The notes below the pieces were generated by a model that was not told the DNA's origin, made no database searches, and worked only from the letters and a program-made list of their open reading frames with translations. From Flavobacteriaceae bacterium (GTDB lineage Bacteria > Bacteroidota > Bacteroidia > Flavobacteriales > Flavobacteriaceae): 7,250 nt of DNA. The stretch lies in NCBI GenBank assembly GCA_013214425.1, contig JABSPN010000152.1, positions 1 to 7,250 on the forward strand. Reading direction: 5' to 3'. Shown piece after piece: positions 1 through 6,290 of the stretch (positions are counted from its first letter, which is position 1; every line of letters begins with the position of its first letter). Position numbers and translations under genes: made by a program.

Positions 1-469
1 AGACATTGACAATACTCTTGAAGAAGTCGTAGTCGTAGCTGGGGGAATCCGAGCCAATTGGCAAGAAGAAACACACCCGATCACAATAAAGGGCACTGTT
101 AACGATGAAGACGGATTACCGCTTCCGGCAGCTTCTATTCAAATTAAAGGTACAGAAGAAGGTGTAATCACTGACTTTCAAGGCAACTATAGTATAATCG
201 TAAAAAATAATGATATACTCGTATTTAATTTTGTAGGCTATGAAACTTTAGAAGTTCCAGTTAAAAACAAAAAGCTTCTTGATGTTATACTTAAGTTCAG
301 CCAACTAGAAGAAGTTATCGTAACAGCTCAAGGAATCACAAGAGAGTTGAGAGTTTTAGGAGGAGCATTTGGCGGGTATTATACTTTAGAAGAAAAAAGT
401 AGTTTCTTCGGTAGGGTTTGGCAAACAGTCAAAAAACCTTTTGTAAAAATTTTTAAGAAAAAAGATTAG
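1..469 (+). CDS. Carboxypeptidase-regulatory-like domain protein, C-terminal part (5' end outside window)
   Basis: This is an open frame running in from the left edge (first full codon at base 2, stop TAG 467-469), giving the last 155 residues. Residues about 27-98 fit a CarboxypepD_reg-like (PF13715-type) beta-sandwich: an ITIKGTV opening, a DGLPLPAASI turn, a GTEEGVITDFQGNYSI core and a VFNFVGYETLEVPV ending. This is the module usually found at the N-terminus of SusC/TonB-dependent receptors. It is followed by LEEVIVTAQGITRE (about 102-115), which resembles the segment leading into a receptor plug. Here the protein ends about 40 residues later in a basic tail (FVKIFKKKD), so no plug or barrel follows. 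A similar LEEVVVVAGGI segment lies at residues 6-16, so a second such domain probably lies upstream. Likely exported and envelope-associated; the function is unknown. The domain call is good and the role is inference. Confidence 0.8.
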   Translation, partial: DIDNTLEEVVVVAGGIRANWQEETHPITIKGTVNDEDGLPLPAASIQIKGTEEGVITDFQGNYSIIVKNNDILVFNFVGYETLEVPVKNKKLLDVILKFSQLEEVIVTAQGITRELRVLGGAFGGYYTLEEKSSFFGRVWQTVKKPFVKIFKKKD

Positions 470-483
470 CTACACTCCCCTAA

Positions 484-499
484 CCCCTCTCAAGAGGGG
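484..499 (+). terminator. GC-rich hairpin after the CarboxypepD-like gene; possible dispersed repeat or terminator
   Basis: CCCCTC (484-489) pairs perfectly with GAGGGG (494-499) around a TCAA loop, 15 bp after the upstream stop codon, in otherwise AT-rich DNA. There is no proper T-tract afterwards (AATTATAAG), so intrinsic termination is plausible but not certain. From general knowledge, hairpins of the form cccctaacccct...gagggga recur in intergenic DNA of many Bacteroidota genomes, so this may be a copy of a dispersed repeat that also acts as a 3' end. Confidence 0.55.
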
Positions 500-539
500 A
501 ATTATAAGCATGATGCTCTGCCTATCGTATTATAATTAG

Positions 540-547
540 TATCTTTG
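540..547 (+). promoter_or_regulatory. Candidate Bacteroidota -7 promoter element (TAnnTTTG)
   Basis: TATCTTTG matches the Bacteroidota sigma-A -7 consensus TAnnTTTG exactly and lies 34 bp before the ATG at 582, giving a short A-rich leader. No clear TTG -33 element is visible about 20 bp upstream (the nearest is CTG at 518-520), so this is a half-supported promoter for the small secreted protein gene. Confidence 0.35.
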
Positions 548-581
548 AGATGAAAGTTCTAATTAAACAAACCTTCGCTTA

Positions 582-962
582 ATGAGAATTCTTGTATTAC
601 TATTACTTTTATCGATAAGTGCCTTTGGGCAATCTGAATATGCCGTGGTAAATCTTTATCGTATTAATGCAGTTTGTTCTAGTTGTGCAGTAGCAATTAA
701 GGTTAATGATGAAGATGTCACGAACATTCAGAACCGTGATAAAATTGAATTAAAATTTAAAAGATCAAAAGAAATAGTTATCACGATATCTGGAGAAAAA
801 CCTAAGTTCCTTTACCAGTATACTTTTCAATTAGAAAAAGGGAAAGTCTATTATTATAATGTAAAACCGAGAATTCCCCGAGCAAAAGGGTTTAAAATCG
901 TTAGCCTTGATGATTCACTTCTGGAATACGAATTTACTGAACATTCGTTTATACTAGATTAA
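582..962 (+). CDS. Small secreted protein, DUF2846-like, with a CxxC pair
   Basis: A 126-residue protein. Residues 1-17 form a short signal peptide (MRI, a leucine run, then SISAFGQ) with likely cleavage after Gln17, so the protein should be in the periplasm or outside the cell. The mature part is almost all beta-prone. An AVVNLYRI strand (21-28) is followed by a VCSSCAVAIKVNDEDV stretch (31-46), then alternating hydrophobic strands, then a GKVYYYNVKP segment (87-96). This order (xLYR strand, vNdexv loop, strands, GkxYYxxV) resembles the DUF2846 family of small envelope proteins of unknown function; that match is by eye. Cys32 and Cys35 form a CxxC motif that could be a disulfide or a metal site. 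The ATG at 582 is chosen because the signal peptide begins directly there; no Shine-Dalgarno is present, as usual in this phylum. It sits 94 bp upstream of the propeller gene, and cotranscription is possible but unproven. Confidence 0.75.
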   Translation: MRILVLLLLLSISAFGQSEYAVVNLYRINAVCSSCAVAIKVNDEDVTNIQNRDKIELKFKRSKEIVITISGEKPKFLYQYTFQLEKGKVYYYNVKPRIPRAKGFKIVSLDDSLLEYEFTEHSFILD

Positions 963-1056
963 TTAAGGTTTAATCAAGGCACAACATTATTACACTGGTA
1001 GTGAATGCAATATTTTTACTATATTAGATTTATTAACTACTTTAAATCTTAAATCT

Positions 1057-2544
1057 ATGAAGAATAAAATTACTTTTATCTTATTATTACTTACACCTAT
1101 ACTAGTTTTTAGTCAATGGAATCAGATAGGACAAGATCTTGATGGTGAAGGTGCATTTGATCGATTTGGCAGAGCCGTAAGCCTAAGTGACAATGGTAAT
1201 ATAGTTGCCATTGGAGCTTATGAAAATGATGGTAACGGAGTAAACTCTGGGCACGTACGCGTTTTTGAAAACATTGGAAATGTTTGGACACAAATAGGGA
1301 GTGATATTGATGGGGAATCCTCTGGAGATAATTCTGGTTTTGCTGTAAGTTTAAGCGGTGATGGCAACATCGTGGCAATAGGAGCTAGAAATAATACTGT
1401 AAATGGTCCAGATACTGGGCATGTACGTATCTATGAAAACACTGGAGGGATATGGACACAAATAGGTCAGGACATTGATGGTGAAGCAGCATTAGATTTA
1501 TCTGGTCAAGCATTAGAAATAAGTAACACCGGGAATATAGTTGCTATTGGAGCCAACGGAAATGATGGTGTGAATGGACCGAGTTCTGGGCATGTACGTG
1601 TATATGAAAACCTAGGAGGAGTTTGGACTCAAATTGGACAGGACATTGATGGTGAAGCAACTAGTGACAACTCTGGGATTTCTGTTAGTATAAACGCAAA
1701 TGGTAACATTGTTGCGATTGGAGCTACATTAAACGCCAATTCAGGACATGTACGTGTTTATGAAAATATTGGAGGGACATGGACACAGATAGGTTCAGAT
1801 ATTGATGGAGAATCGAATGGTGATAATTCTGGTGCAGCTGTTAGTTTAAATAACAATGGAAATATCCTTGCTATTGGAGCAAATTCTAATGACGGCGCAA
1901 ATGGAGGGAATTCCGGACATGTCCGTGTATACGAAAATACAGGTGGTACATGGACTCAAATTGGTCAGGATATTGATGGTGAAGCAGGGAGCGATAATTT
2001 TGGCCAAGCAGTTGAACTAAGTGCTACTGGTGACATAGTTGCTGTTGGAGCTTTTTTTAATGATGGTAATGGAGCAGATTCAGGGCATGTACGTGTGTAT
2101 GAAAGGGTTGGGAATAGTTGGATTCAAGTCGGAGACGATATCGATGGTGAATCTGCAGGAGATAATGCAGGAATTGAGATCGGATTAAGCGCTGACGGTA
2201 GTATTGTTGGTGTTGGAGCTTGGAGAAATAGTGACAACGGAATTGATTCGGGAAGTGTGAAAATATATGGGAATGCTTCTTTAAGTATTGAAAATAATGC
2301 TTTTGGAGAAGACATTTCTATCTACCCTAACCCAACTTTTGGAACCTCAAATATTAATTTAGGAAATATTCATGATCAGGTCGAACTGTTTTTTTATGAT
2401 GCTTTAGGTAAACTTGTTAATCAAGAAAATTATCATAACATAGATAAATTGTCAATTGACACACAAAATTATTCATCAGGGATTTATTTACTAAAAATAA
2501 TATCTGGCAATCAATATGTTGACTTGAAGTTGATTAAAGGATAA
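1057..2544 (+). CDS. T9SS-secreted seven-bladed FG-GAP-type beta-propeller protein
   Basis: A 495-residue protein. Residues 1-20 are a signal peptide ending VFSQ. Residues 21-406 are seven tandem repeats of 52-57 residues with the pattern WTQIGxDIDGE, DNSGxAVSLS, GNIVAIGA, SGHVRVYENxGG. This is the FG-GAP type (PF14312/PF01839-like) used in integrin alpha heads. Seven repeats are exactly what a closed seven-bladed propeller needs, and the WNQIG strand directly after the signal peptide can complete the last blade. Residues about 421-495 (from SIYPNP to LKLIKG) are a type-A T9SS C-terminal sorting domain (TIGR04183-like), including an SSGIYLLKI strand. The protein should therefore cross the outer membrane by T9SS and be surface-attached or released after tail cleavage. 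Binding or adhesion is inferred from the fold; no catalytic residues are visible. The 94-bp leader holds a weak promoter-like TATTTTTA (1011-1018). Confidence 0.92.
   Translation: MKNKITFILLLLTPILVFSQWNQIGQDLDGEGAFDRFGRAVSLSDNGNIVAIGAYENDGNGVNSGHVRVFENIGNVWTQIGSDIDGESSGDNSGFAVSLSGDGNIVAIGARNNTVNGPDTGHVRIYENTGGIWTQIGQDIDGEAALDLSGQALEISNTGNIVAIGANGNDGVNGPSSGHVRVYENLGGVWTQIGQDIDGEATSDNSGISVSINANGNIVAIGATLNANSGHVRVYENIGGTWTQIGSDIDGESNGDNSGAAVSLNNNGNILAIGANSNDGANGGNSGHVRVYENTGGTWTQIGQDIDGEAGSDNFGQAVELSATGDIVAVGAFFNDGNGADSGHVRVYERVGNSWIQVGDDIDGESAGDNAGIEIGLSADGSIVGVGAWRNSDNGIDSGSVKIYGNASLSIENNAFGEDISIYPNPTFGTSNINLGNIHDQVELFFYDALGKLVNQENYHNIDKLSIDTQNYSSGIYLLKIISGNQYVDLKLIKG
1117..2274 (+). repeat. 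Seven tandem in-frame repeats (52-57 codons each) encoding propeller blades
   Basis: The units start at conserved Trp codons: 1117, 1285, 1453, 1624, 1780, 1951 and 2119, with lengths of 56, 56, 57, 52, 57, 56 and 52 codons. The protein repeats are far more alike than the DNA: shared residues are often spelled with different synonymous codons, so the array is not a recent duplication and appears to be held by selection. Unit 4 lacks about five residues in the loop between the GNIVAIGA and GHVRVYEN strands. Unit 7 stops after VKIYGN, before the usual xGGx linker. Confidence 0.93.
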
Positions 2545-2579
2545 GTGCTATCAGGAGAAACATTTGTATACCAAACAAT

Positions 2580-2595
2580 ATTGTCTTTTGACAAT
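2580..2595. terminator. Hairpin in the convergent gap, possible bidirectional terminator
   Basis: ATTGTC (2580-2585) and GACAAT (2590-2595) form a perfect 6-bp stem with a TTTT loop, inside the 57-bp gap between the stop codons of two convergent genes. An overlapping ACAATATTGT palindrome lies at 2575-2584. The stem is AT-rich and no long T-tract follows on either strand. The position supports a shared terminator more than the sequence does. Confidence 0.4.
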
Positions 2596-2601
2596 TCGTA
2601 C

Positions 2602-3969
2602 TTATATTGCAGGGATTGTAACACTGGTATTCATCCAACAACCTATTTGAATAACCTCTCCACCTTTATATCCTTTTACAAAAATATCTTGCTTAGACGG
2701 AGCATTTCCTTTATAATGAGCCGCATCTTTTAGAGCATCAGATTTAAAAGCGGGATCAACTTGTCCGGCTTTAATCGCCATTTTTTCTGCTACCCAATAC
2801 ACCGCCTTTTTCTCAAAGACATCATTTCCACAATCATTGGCACTACTCGCATATAACTTAGCAATAAGTAAATAGGCTTTGCCATGATTAGGCTGCTGAG
2901 CAAGAGCTTTATGCGCATAATTTCTGGCTGAAGATTTTACACCTCGTATCATCTCTACTTGTGCAATATTAAAGTACATTTTAGCCTTCTTGATATTGAC
3001 TTCATGCAATTGAGCAGATTCTTCATAATAAGTTTTAGCCTTTTTATATTCCTTTTTCTTAAAAGCAAAATCTCCTAAAAAACCAGCAGATTCTGCCGAA
3101 GGCTCTAATTGATAGTAGGCATCAACTATCTTAACGAATAACGGATTTGAAGTACACTCTTTAGCGACCATTCTTCCTGCAGCTCCTCTAAGCCAAGTAG
3201 TATTTTCCTTGTTTTTATCAAAACTCTTGGTGTACATCGTAATCAAGTTATCGCAGTTAGCCAAACCTTCTATTAGTTTATCCATGTTCTTTTCGAAGAG
3301 CTGCAAGAGTTCTTTCACTTTCTTTATATTGAAATCTCCTTTAGTTAAAGGTTCTCCAGCCTTTTCTTTTTTATCTATTTTGTCTAAACTCGACACCAAT
3401 TTAGCATGCTCTAATTCAAATTTCTCTTTTAAGTCTTCATATTTATCAAATACCTCTTTAACAGTTATTTTAGAACCTTTTTCTTGATAGCTTTTATATA
3501 GGGATTCAAAATAGTAATATAACCTTCTCGGACTTCTAAAGGATTCGGCATCTTGAGTATAAGCCCTATCAAAATCTAAATAGATTTCATCATTGGAACC
3601 TACACTGTTCTCGTATTTTAGCTGAGCTTTCTTAGCTAGTGTAGCTCCAACTTTAAAGTATCTAGGCATGTGTACCATACTTTCATCATATAGCTTTAAC
3701 AGATCATTCAGATAGTCAGTCTTTGTCTCTTTAGAAGTTTTTTTGATTTTATCCTTTAATATTCTCTCTCCATAAATATAGATTGCCTTATTCAGTTTCG
3801 GACATTTCTTTCTGGTAGCCATCCAGGGTTCATAGGCCGCATCATAATCTTTCTTTTTTCCTGCTTCATAGAATAGAGAAAGGTTTAGTTTACATTCTTG
3901 ATCTTCTTGTCCTAAAACAACTTGTTTAGAAAAAAAGATTGAACAGATACATAAAATTAATAGTCTCAT
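2602..3969 (-). CDS. Periplasmic tetratricopeptide-repeat (TPR) protein of unknown function
   Basis: Read on the minus strand from ATG at 3969-3967, this gives 455 residues. The frame can be extended to an ATG at 4029, but the 20 extra residues are polar and would bury the signal peptide MRLLILCICSIFFSKQVVLGQ, so the inner start is preferred. Its leader (acaaacgaaacgct) is A-rich, as expected. TPR-like helix pairs appear at about 26-58 (YEAGKKKDYDAAYEPW), 293-322 (GDFAFKKKEYKKAKTYYEESA) and 327-375 (MYFNIAQVEM to AYLLIAKLYA). A charged, lysine- and glutamate-rich stretch at about 165-235 looks like long helices or a coiled coil. Six cysteines lie in the mature part, which would allow disulfides. 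The C-terminus (DIFVKGYKGGEVIQIGCWMN) is a compact tail that I recall from related flavobacterial TPR proteins. A scaffold role in the periplasm is inferred. It does not look like SprE/PorW, because there is no lipobox. Confidence 0.85.
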   Translation of the reverse strand: MRLLILCICSIFFSKQVVLGQEDQECKLNLSLFYEAGKKKDYDAAYEPWMATRKKCPKLNKAIYIYGERILKDKIKKTSKETKTDYLNDLLKLYDESMVHMPRYFKVGATLAKKAQLKYENSVGSNDEIYLDFDRAYTQDAESFRSPRRLYYYFESLYKSYQEKGSKITVKEVFDKYEDLKEKFELEHAKLVSSLDKIDKKEKAGEPLTKGDFNIKKVKELLQLFEKNMDKLIEGLANCDNLITMYTKSFDKNKENTTWLRGAAGRMVAKECTSNPLFVKIVDAYYQLEPSAESAGFLGDFAFKKKEYKKAKTYYEESAQLHEVNIKKAKMYFNIAQVEMIRGVKSSARNYAHKALAQQPNHGKAYLLIAKLYASSANDCGNDVFEKKAVYWVAEKMAIKAGQVDPAFKSDALKDAAHYKGNAPSKQDIFVKGYKGGEVIQIGCWMNTSVTIPAI

Positions 3970-4054
3970 AGCGTTTCGTTTGTAAGTGTTAGTAATCAGA
4001 TTAACTGACGAACTAGCATCAAAAGACATGCCAGAAAATGCACTGTGATGATGG

Positions 4055-4081
4055 GGCTATTTCCTGAGTTTTCAGGCTATT
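4055..4081. repeat. Direct repeat GGCTATT flanking a hairpin in the divergent intergenic region
   Basis: GGCTATT occurs at 4055-4061 and again at 4075-4081, 20 bp apart start to start. Between them CCTGA (4063-4067) pairs with TCAGG (4072-4076) around GTTT. On the plus strand the stem is followed by CTATTCTTTTAC, a loosely T-rich stretch like a terminator tail, although no plus-strand gene ends here. On the minus strand it would lie about 85-115 nt upstream of the TPR gene start, where an operator or leader-RNA structure could sit. The rest of the 193-bp gap (3970-4162) is AT-rich and holds only a weak -7-like TATATTTT at 4136-4143 for the downstream plus-strand gene. Confidence 0.4.
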
Positions 4082-4162
4082 CTTTTACATTAATTCATTA
4101 AATCCCTAGATACAATATATCTTTAATCAAATTGTTATATTTTTACACAAATAAACAAAGCA

Positions 4163-5719
4163 ATGATTAAGAAACTGTCTTATCTACTGATCGCAATTTC
4201 AACTTTAATCCTTTGGACTTCTTGTCGCAAAGATTTTGAAACCGTAGCGAGTAACGGTAACTTACGATTCTCAAGAGACACCGTATTCTTAGATACCGTA
4301 TTTACTAATATTGGTTCGAATACTTATAACCTAAAAGTCTATAACAGAAGTGATGAAGATATTCACATTCCGACTGTTGGTTTAAGTCAGGGAGAGAACT
4401 CGTACTACCGATTAAACATCGACGGGATTCCTGGAAAAGTTTTCCAAAATATCGAAATCCCTGCCGAGGACAGTATTTTTGTTTTTGTTGAAACTACGGT
4501 CGATATTACTGATTTATCAGCTACAGCTTTAGAATTTTTATATACCGATACTATAGAATTTGACACCGGAACCAATCAGCAGAATGTAGAATTGGTAACG
4601 TTGATAAAAGATGCTAATTTCTTGTTTCCTGAAGTTTTACCTGATGGTTCTACGGAAACACTACAAGTGGGCACAGATAGTAATGGAGACCCTATACTAA
4701 TAGACGGCTTCTTTTTAGATGCTACAGAATTGCATTGGACAAATGAAAAACCTTATGTGATCTACGGATATGCAGCCATCGCTGGTGGCGATGAACTTAT
4801 AATTGATCCAGGAGCCAGAGTGCATTTTCATGCCGATTCTGGAATATTAGCTTCCAGCACAGGAACTTTAACCGTAAACGGAGCCTTAAGTACAGATCCT
4901 GTTGCCTTAGAAAATGAAGTCATTTTTGAAGGAGATAGATTGGAGCCTAGTTTTGCCAATGTACCGGGACAATGGGGAACTATTTGGCTAACTGATGGCG
5001 TTGATAATGGAAGTACCGTACAACACACCATTACACACGCAACTATCAAAAATGCAACTGTAGGTATCATTACTGATGGTGATTCCAACTTAGCCGATAT
5101 CAATCAATTAAATATTAGCAATAGTCAGATTTACAACAGTTCAGCTTTTGGTATTCGAGCCAGAACTTCTGACATCAATGCAGATAATGTGGTGATCAAC
5201 AATTCAGGAATCAACTCTTTATCAATTGAATTAGGAGGTTTCTATGACTTTAACCATTGTACTATCGCTAATTACTGGACCAATAGCTTTAGAAGTGATC
5301 CGGCCTTATTTTTAAGTAATAATATCAACACCACTCAGGGACCTATTTTTGCAGACTTAAATGCGAATTTCAATAATTGTATCATCTTCGGAAATGAAGA
5401 AATCGAAATGCTGGTTAGCAATAATCCATCTGCTCTATTCAATTATACAGTAGAAGGAACTCAAATACGTTTTGACAATAACAGTAGCTTATTAGGATTG
5501 CCAGAATATGCGCCTATAGTTGTTGGAGTAAATAATTTAAGAAATGGAAATCCAGATTTTCAGGATGTTAGTAACAATAACTTTAATATAGGTGTTGATT
5601 CTGATGCTAATGCCAGAGGTGTTGGAAATTTAGTTCCATTTGATATTGTTGGAACAGCTAGAGATGCAGTAAATCCAGATGCCGGAGCTTATGTCAATAT
5701 TGTTTTTCCTGATGAATAG
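4163..5719 (+). CDS. Outer-membrane-type lipoprotein with Ig-like domain and right-handed beta-helix
   Basis: A 518-residue protein. Residues 1-20 are a lipoprotein signal peptide with the lipid-carrying Cys at 21 (LWTSC). Trp at -3 is unusual for a lipobox, but Bacteroidota lipoboxes are loose. CRKDFE after cleavage includes acidic residues, as in surface-export signals, though it is not a clear match. Residues about 35-148 look like an Ig/ASH-type beta-sandwich (DTVFLDTVFTNIGSNTYNLKVYN, then an IEIPAEDSIFVFVET strand pair). Residues about 210-440 are short beta-strand turns rich in Asn, Ile and Val (IKNATVGIITD, ISNSQIYNSSAFGIRA, FNNCIIFGN), typical of a right-handed parallel beta-helix. 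The end (NPDFQDVSNNNFNIG, DIVGTARDAVNPDAGAY) matches the closing pattern of 'choice-of-anchor Q' beta-helix proteins. Such proteins often bind or cut polysaccharides, but no catalytic set is evident. The start is fixed by the signal peptide; the leader is aataaacaaagca. Confidence 0.87.
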   Translation: MIKKLSYLLIAISTLILWTSCRKDFETVASNGNLRFSRDTVFLDTVFTNIGSNTYNLKVYNRSDEDIHIPTVGLSQGENSYYRLNIDGIPGKVFQNIEIPAEDSIFVFVETTVDITDLSATALEFLYTDTIEFDTGTNQQNVELVTLIKDANFLFPEVLPDGSTETLQVGTDSNGDPILIDGFFLDATELHWTNEKPYVIYGYAAIAGGDELIIDPGARVHFHADSGILASSTGTLTVNGALSTDPVALENEVIFEGDRLEPSFANVPGQWGTIWLTDGVDNGSTVQHTITHATIKNATVGIITDGDSNLADINQLNISNSQIYNSSAFGIRARTSDINADNVVINNSGINSLSIELGGFYDFNHCTIANYWTNSFRSDPALFLSNNINTTQGPIFADLNANFNNCIIFGNEEIEMLVSNNPSALFNYTVEGTQIRFDNNSSLLGLPEYAPIVVGVNNLRNGNPDFQDVSNNNFNIGVDSDANARGVGNLVPFDIVGTARDAVNPDAGAYVNIVFPDE

Positions 5720-5735
5720 TTAGTAGCTAGAAATA

Positions 5736-6269
5736 TTAAAAACTGAATTCAACTACAACAATTCTTTTATGAAAATAATTGTCAAAATCTGGACTTAAAC
5801 TCAAGATTCCCGAAACGACTATTTCATTAGACATTATTCCGGCTTGTTCCTTAACATCATAGTATTTGTTGATTACAGTGTCTGATTTCTTGATTGCATA
5901 AAGTGCTAACATATAACTCCCAAGGCTATTAGTTTGGAGTCCATTCTCAGAATCTCTTTGATAAATCTCATCCCACAATCCGCTTTGATTAAATTCTAAA
6001 TTTGTTTTTTCTGATTGAAATTCAAAGCTTTCCCGATCATCTGCTGACTTTGAAACTAAATCTGTTAAGAATTGTCTGTAAGCTTGTTTAATTGGTAAAT
6101 CGGGATATTTCTTATTTAAATTTTGTTCAAAATCGGCGACAAGTAAGTTCAGCGCATTAGTTTGTCTTTTCCCTAAAACTTTCTCAAATTTTATAATATT
6201 CTCATTTGTTTGTTTTTGAGAACAACCAATTGCAATGATTAAAACTATTATTAAATAAAACTTATGCAT
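5736..6269 (-). CDS. Lipoprotein of unknown function
   Basis: Read on the minus strand from the ATG at 6269, 177 residues. Residues 1-15 are a hydrophobic signal (FYLIIVLIIAIG) with a lipobox-type Cys at 16, so signal-peptidase II processing is likely. The mature protein begins SQKQTNENIIKFEKVLG, without the acidic cluster of surface-export signals, which favours an inward-facing lipoprotein. Residues about 25-75 are predicted amphipathic helices with a FEQNLNKKYPDLPIKQAYRQF stretch. A GLWDEIYQ helix (97-104) and a SLGSYMLALYAI helix (115-126) follow, and the chain ends in VVVEFSF. The pattern fits uncharacterised flavobacterial lipoproteins that I cannot name. The gene is 39 bp downstream of the T9SS protein gene on the same strand, so cotranscription is possible, and its stop lies 16 bp from the stop of the convergent beta-helix gene. 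Confidence 0.78.
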   Translation of the reverse strand: MHKFYLIIVLIIAIGCSQKQTNENIIKFEKVLGKRQTNALNLLVADFEQNLNKKYPDLPIKQAYRQFLTDLVSKSADDRESFEFQSEKTNLEFNQSGLWDEIYQRDSENGLQTNSLGSYMLALYAIKKSDTVINKYYDVKEQAGIMSNEIVVSGILSLSPDFDNYFHKRIVVVEFSF

Positions 6270-6290
6270 GGCTTACCCATTATACTTTAG

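Noticed and set aside
957..975. Inverted repeat GATTAA / TTAATC over the stop codon of the small secreted protein gene.
   Set aside because: It is made only of A/T-rich bases with a 7-nt loop and no T-tract, and is likely chance in such AT-rich DNA.
993..1003. CACT-GGT-AGTG mini-hairpin followed by a short T-run, possible terminator before the propeller gene.
   Set aside because: The 4-bp stem with a 3-nt loop is too weak, and flanking bases do not extend it.
1109..1378. Minus-strand frame of 89 codons inside the repeat region, and a similar one at 2124-2315.
   Set aside because: Both lie opposite the conserved repeats and are by-products of their regular codon pattern.
1117..2274. Repeat array considered as a CRISPR or non-coding tandem repeat.
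   Set aside because: The periodicity is in frame, codon-variable and encodes FG-GAP-like blades with no spacer structure.
2545..2733. Plus-strand short frame of 62 codons after the propeller gene.
   Set aside because: It overlaps the 3' end of the minus-strand TPR gene, has no leader and no protein-like pattern; an antisense shadow.
3209..3487. Plus-strand frame of 92 codons inside the TPR gene.
   Set aside because: Its serine-, leucine- and phenylalanine-rich content mirrors the Lys/Glu-rich coding strand opposite; a shadow.
4828..5103. Minus-strand frame of 91 codons inside the beta-helix lipoprotein gene.
   Set aside because: Fully embedded in a well-supported gene with a signal peptide and domain structure; no independent evidence.
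5736..5760. C-terminal VVVEFSF of the lipoprotein as an outer-membrane beta-barrel signal.
   Set aside because: The protein is a short, largely helical lipoprotein with no set of transmembrane beta-strands; a terminal Phe alone is not enough.
6280..6290. TATAAT-like sequence on the minus strand just before the lipoprotein start.
   Set aside because: Only about 13 bp from the ATG and not the Bacteroidota -7 consensus; probably chance in AT-rich DNA.
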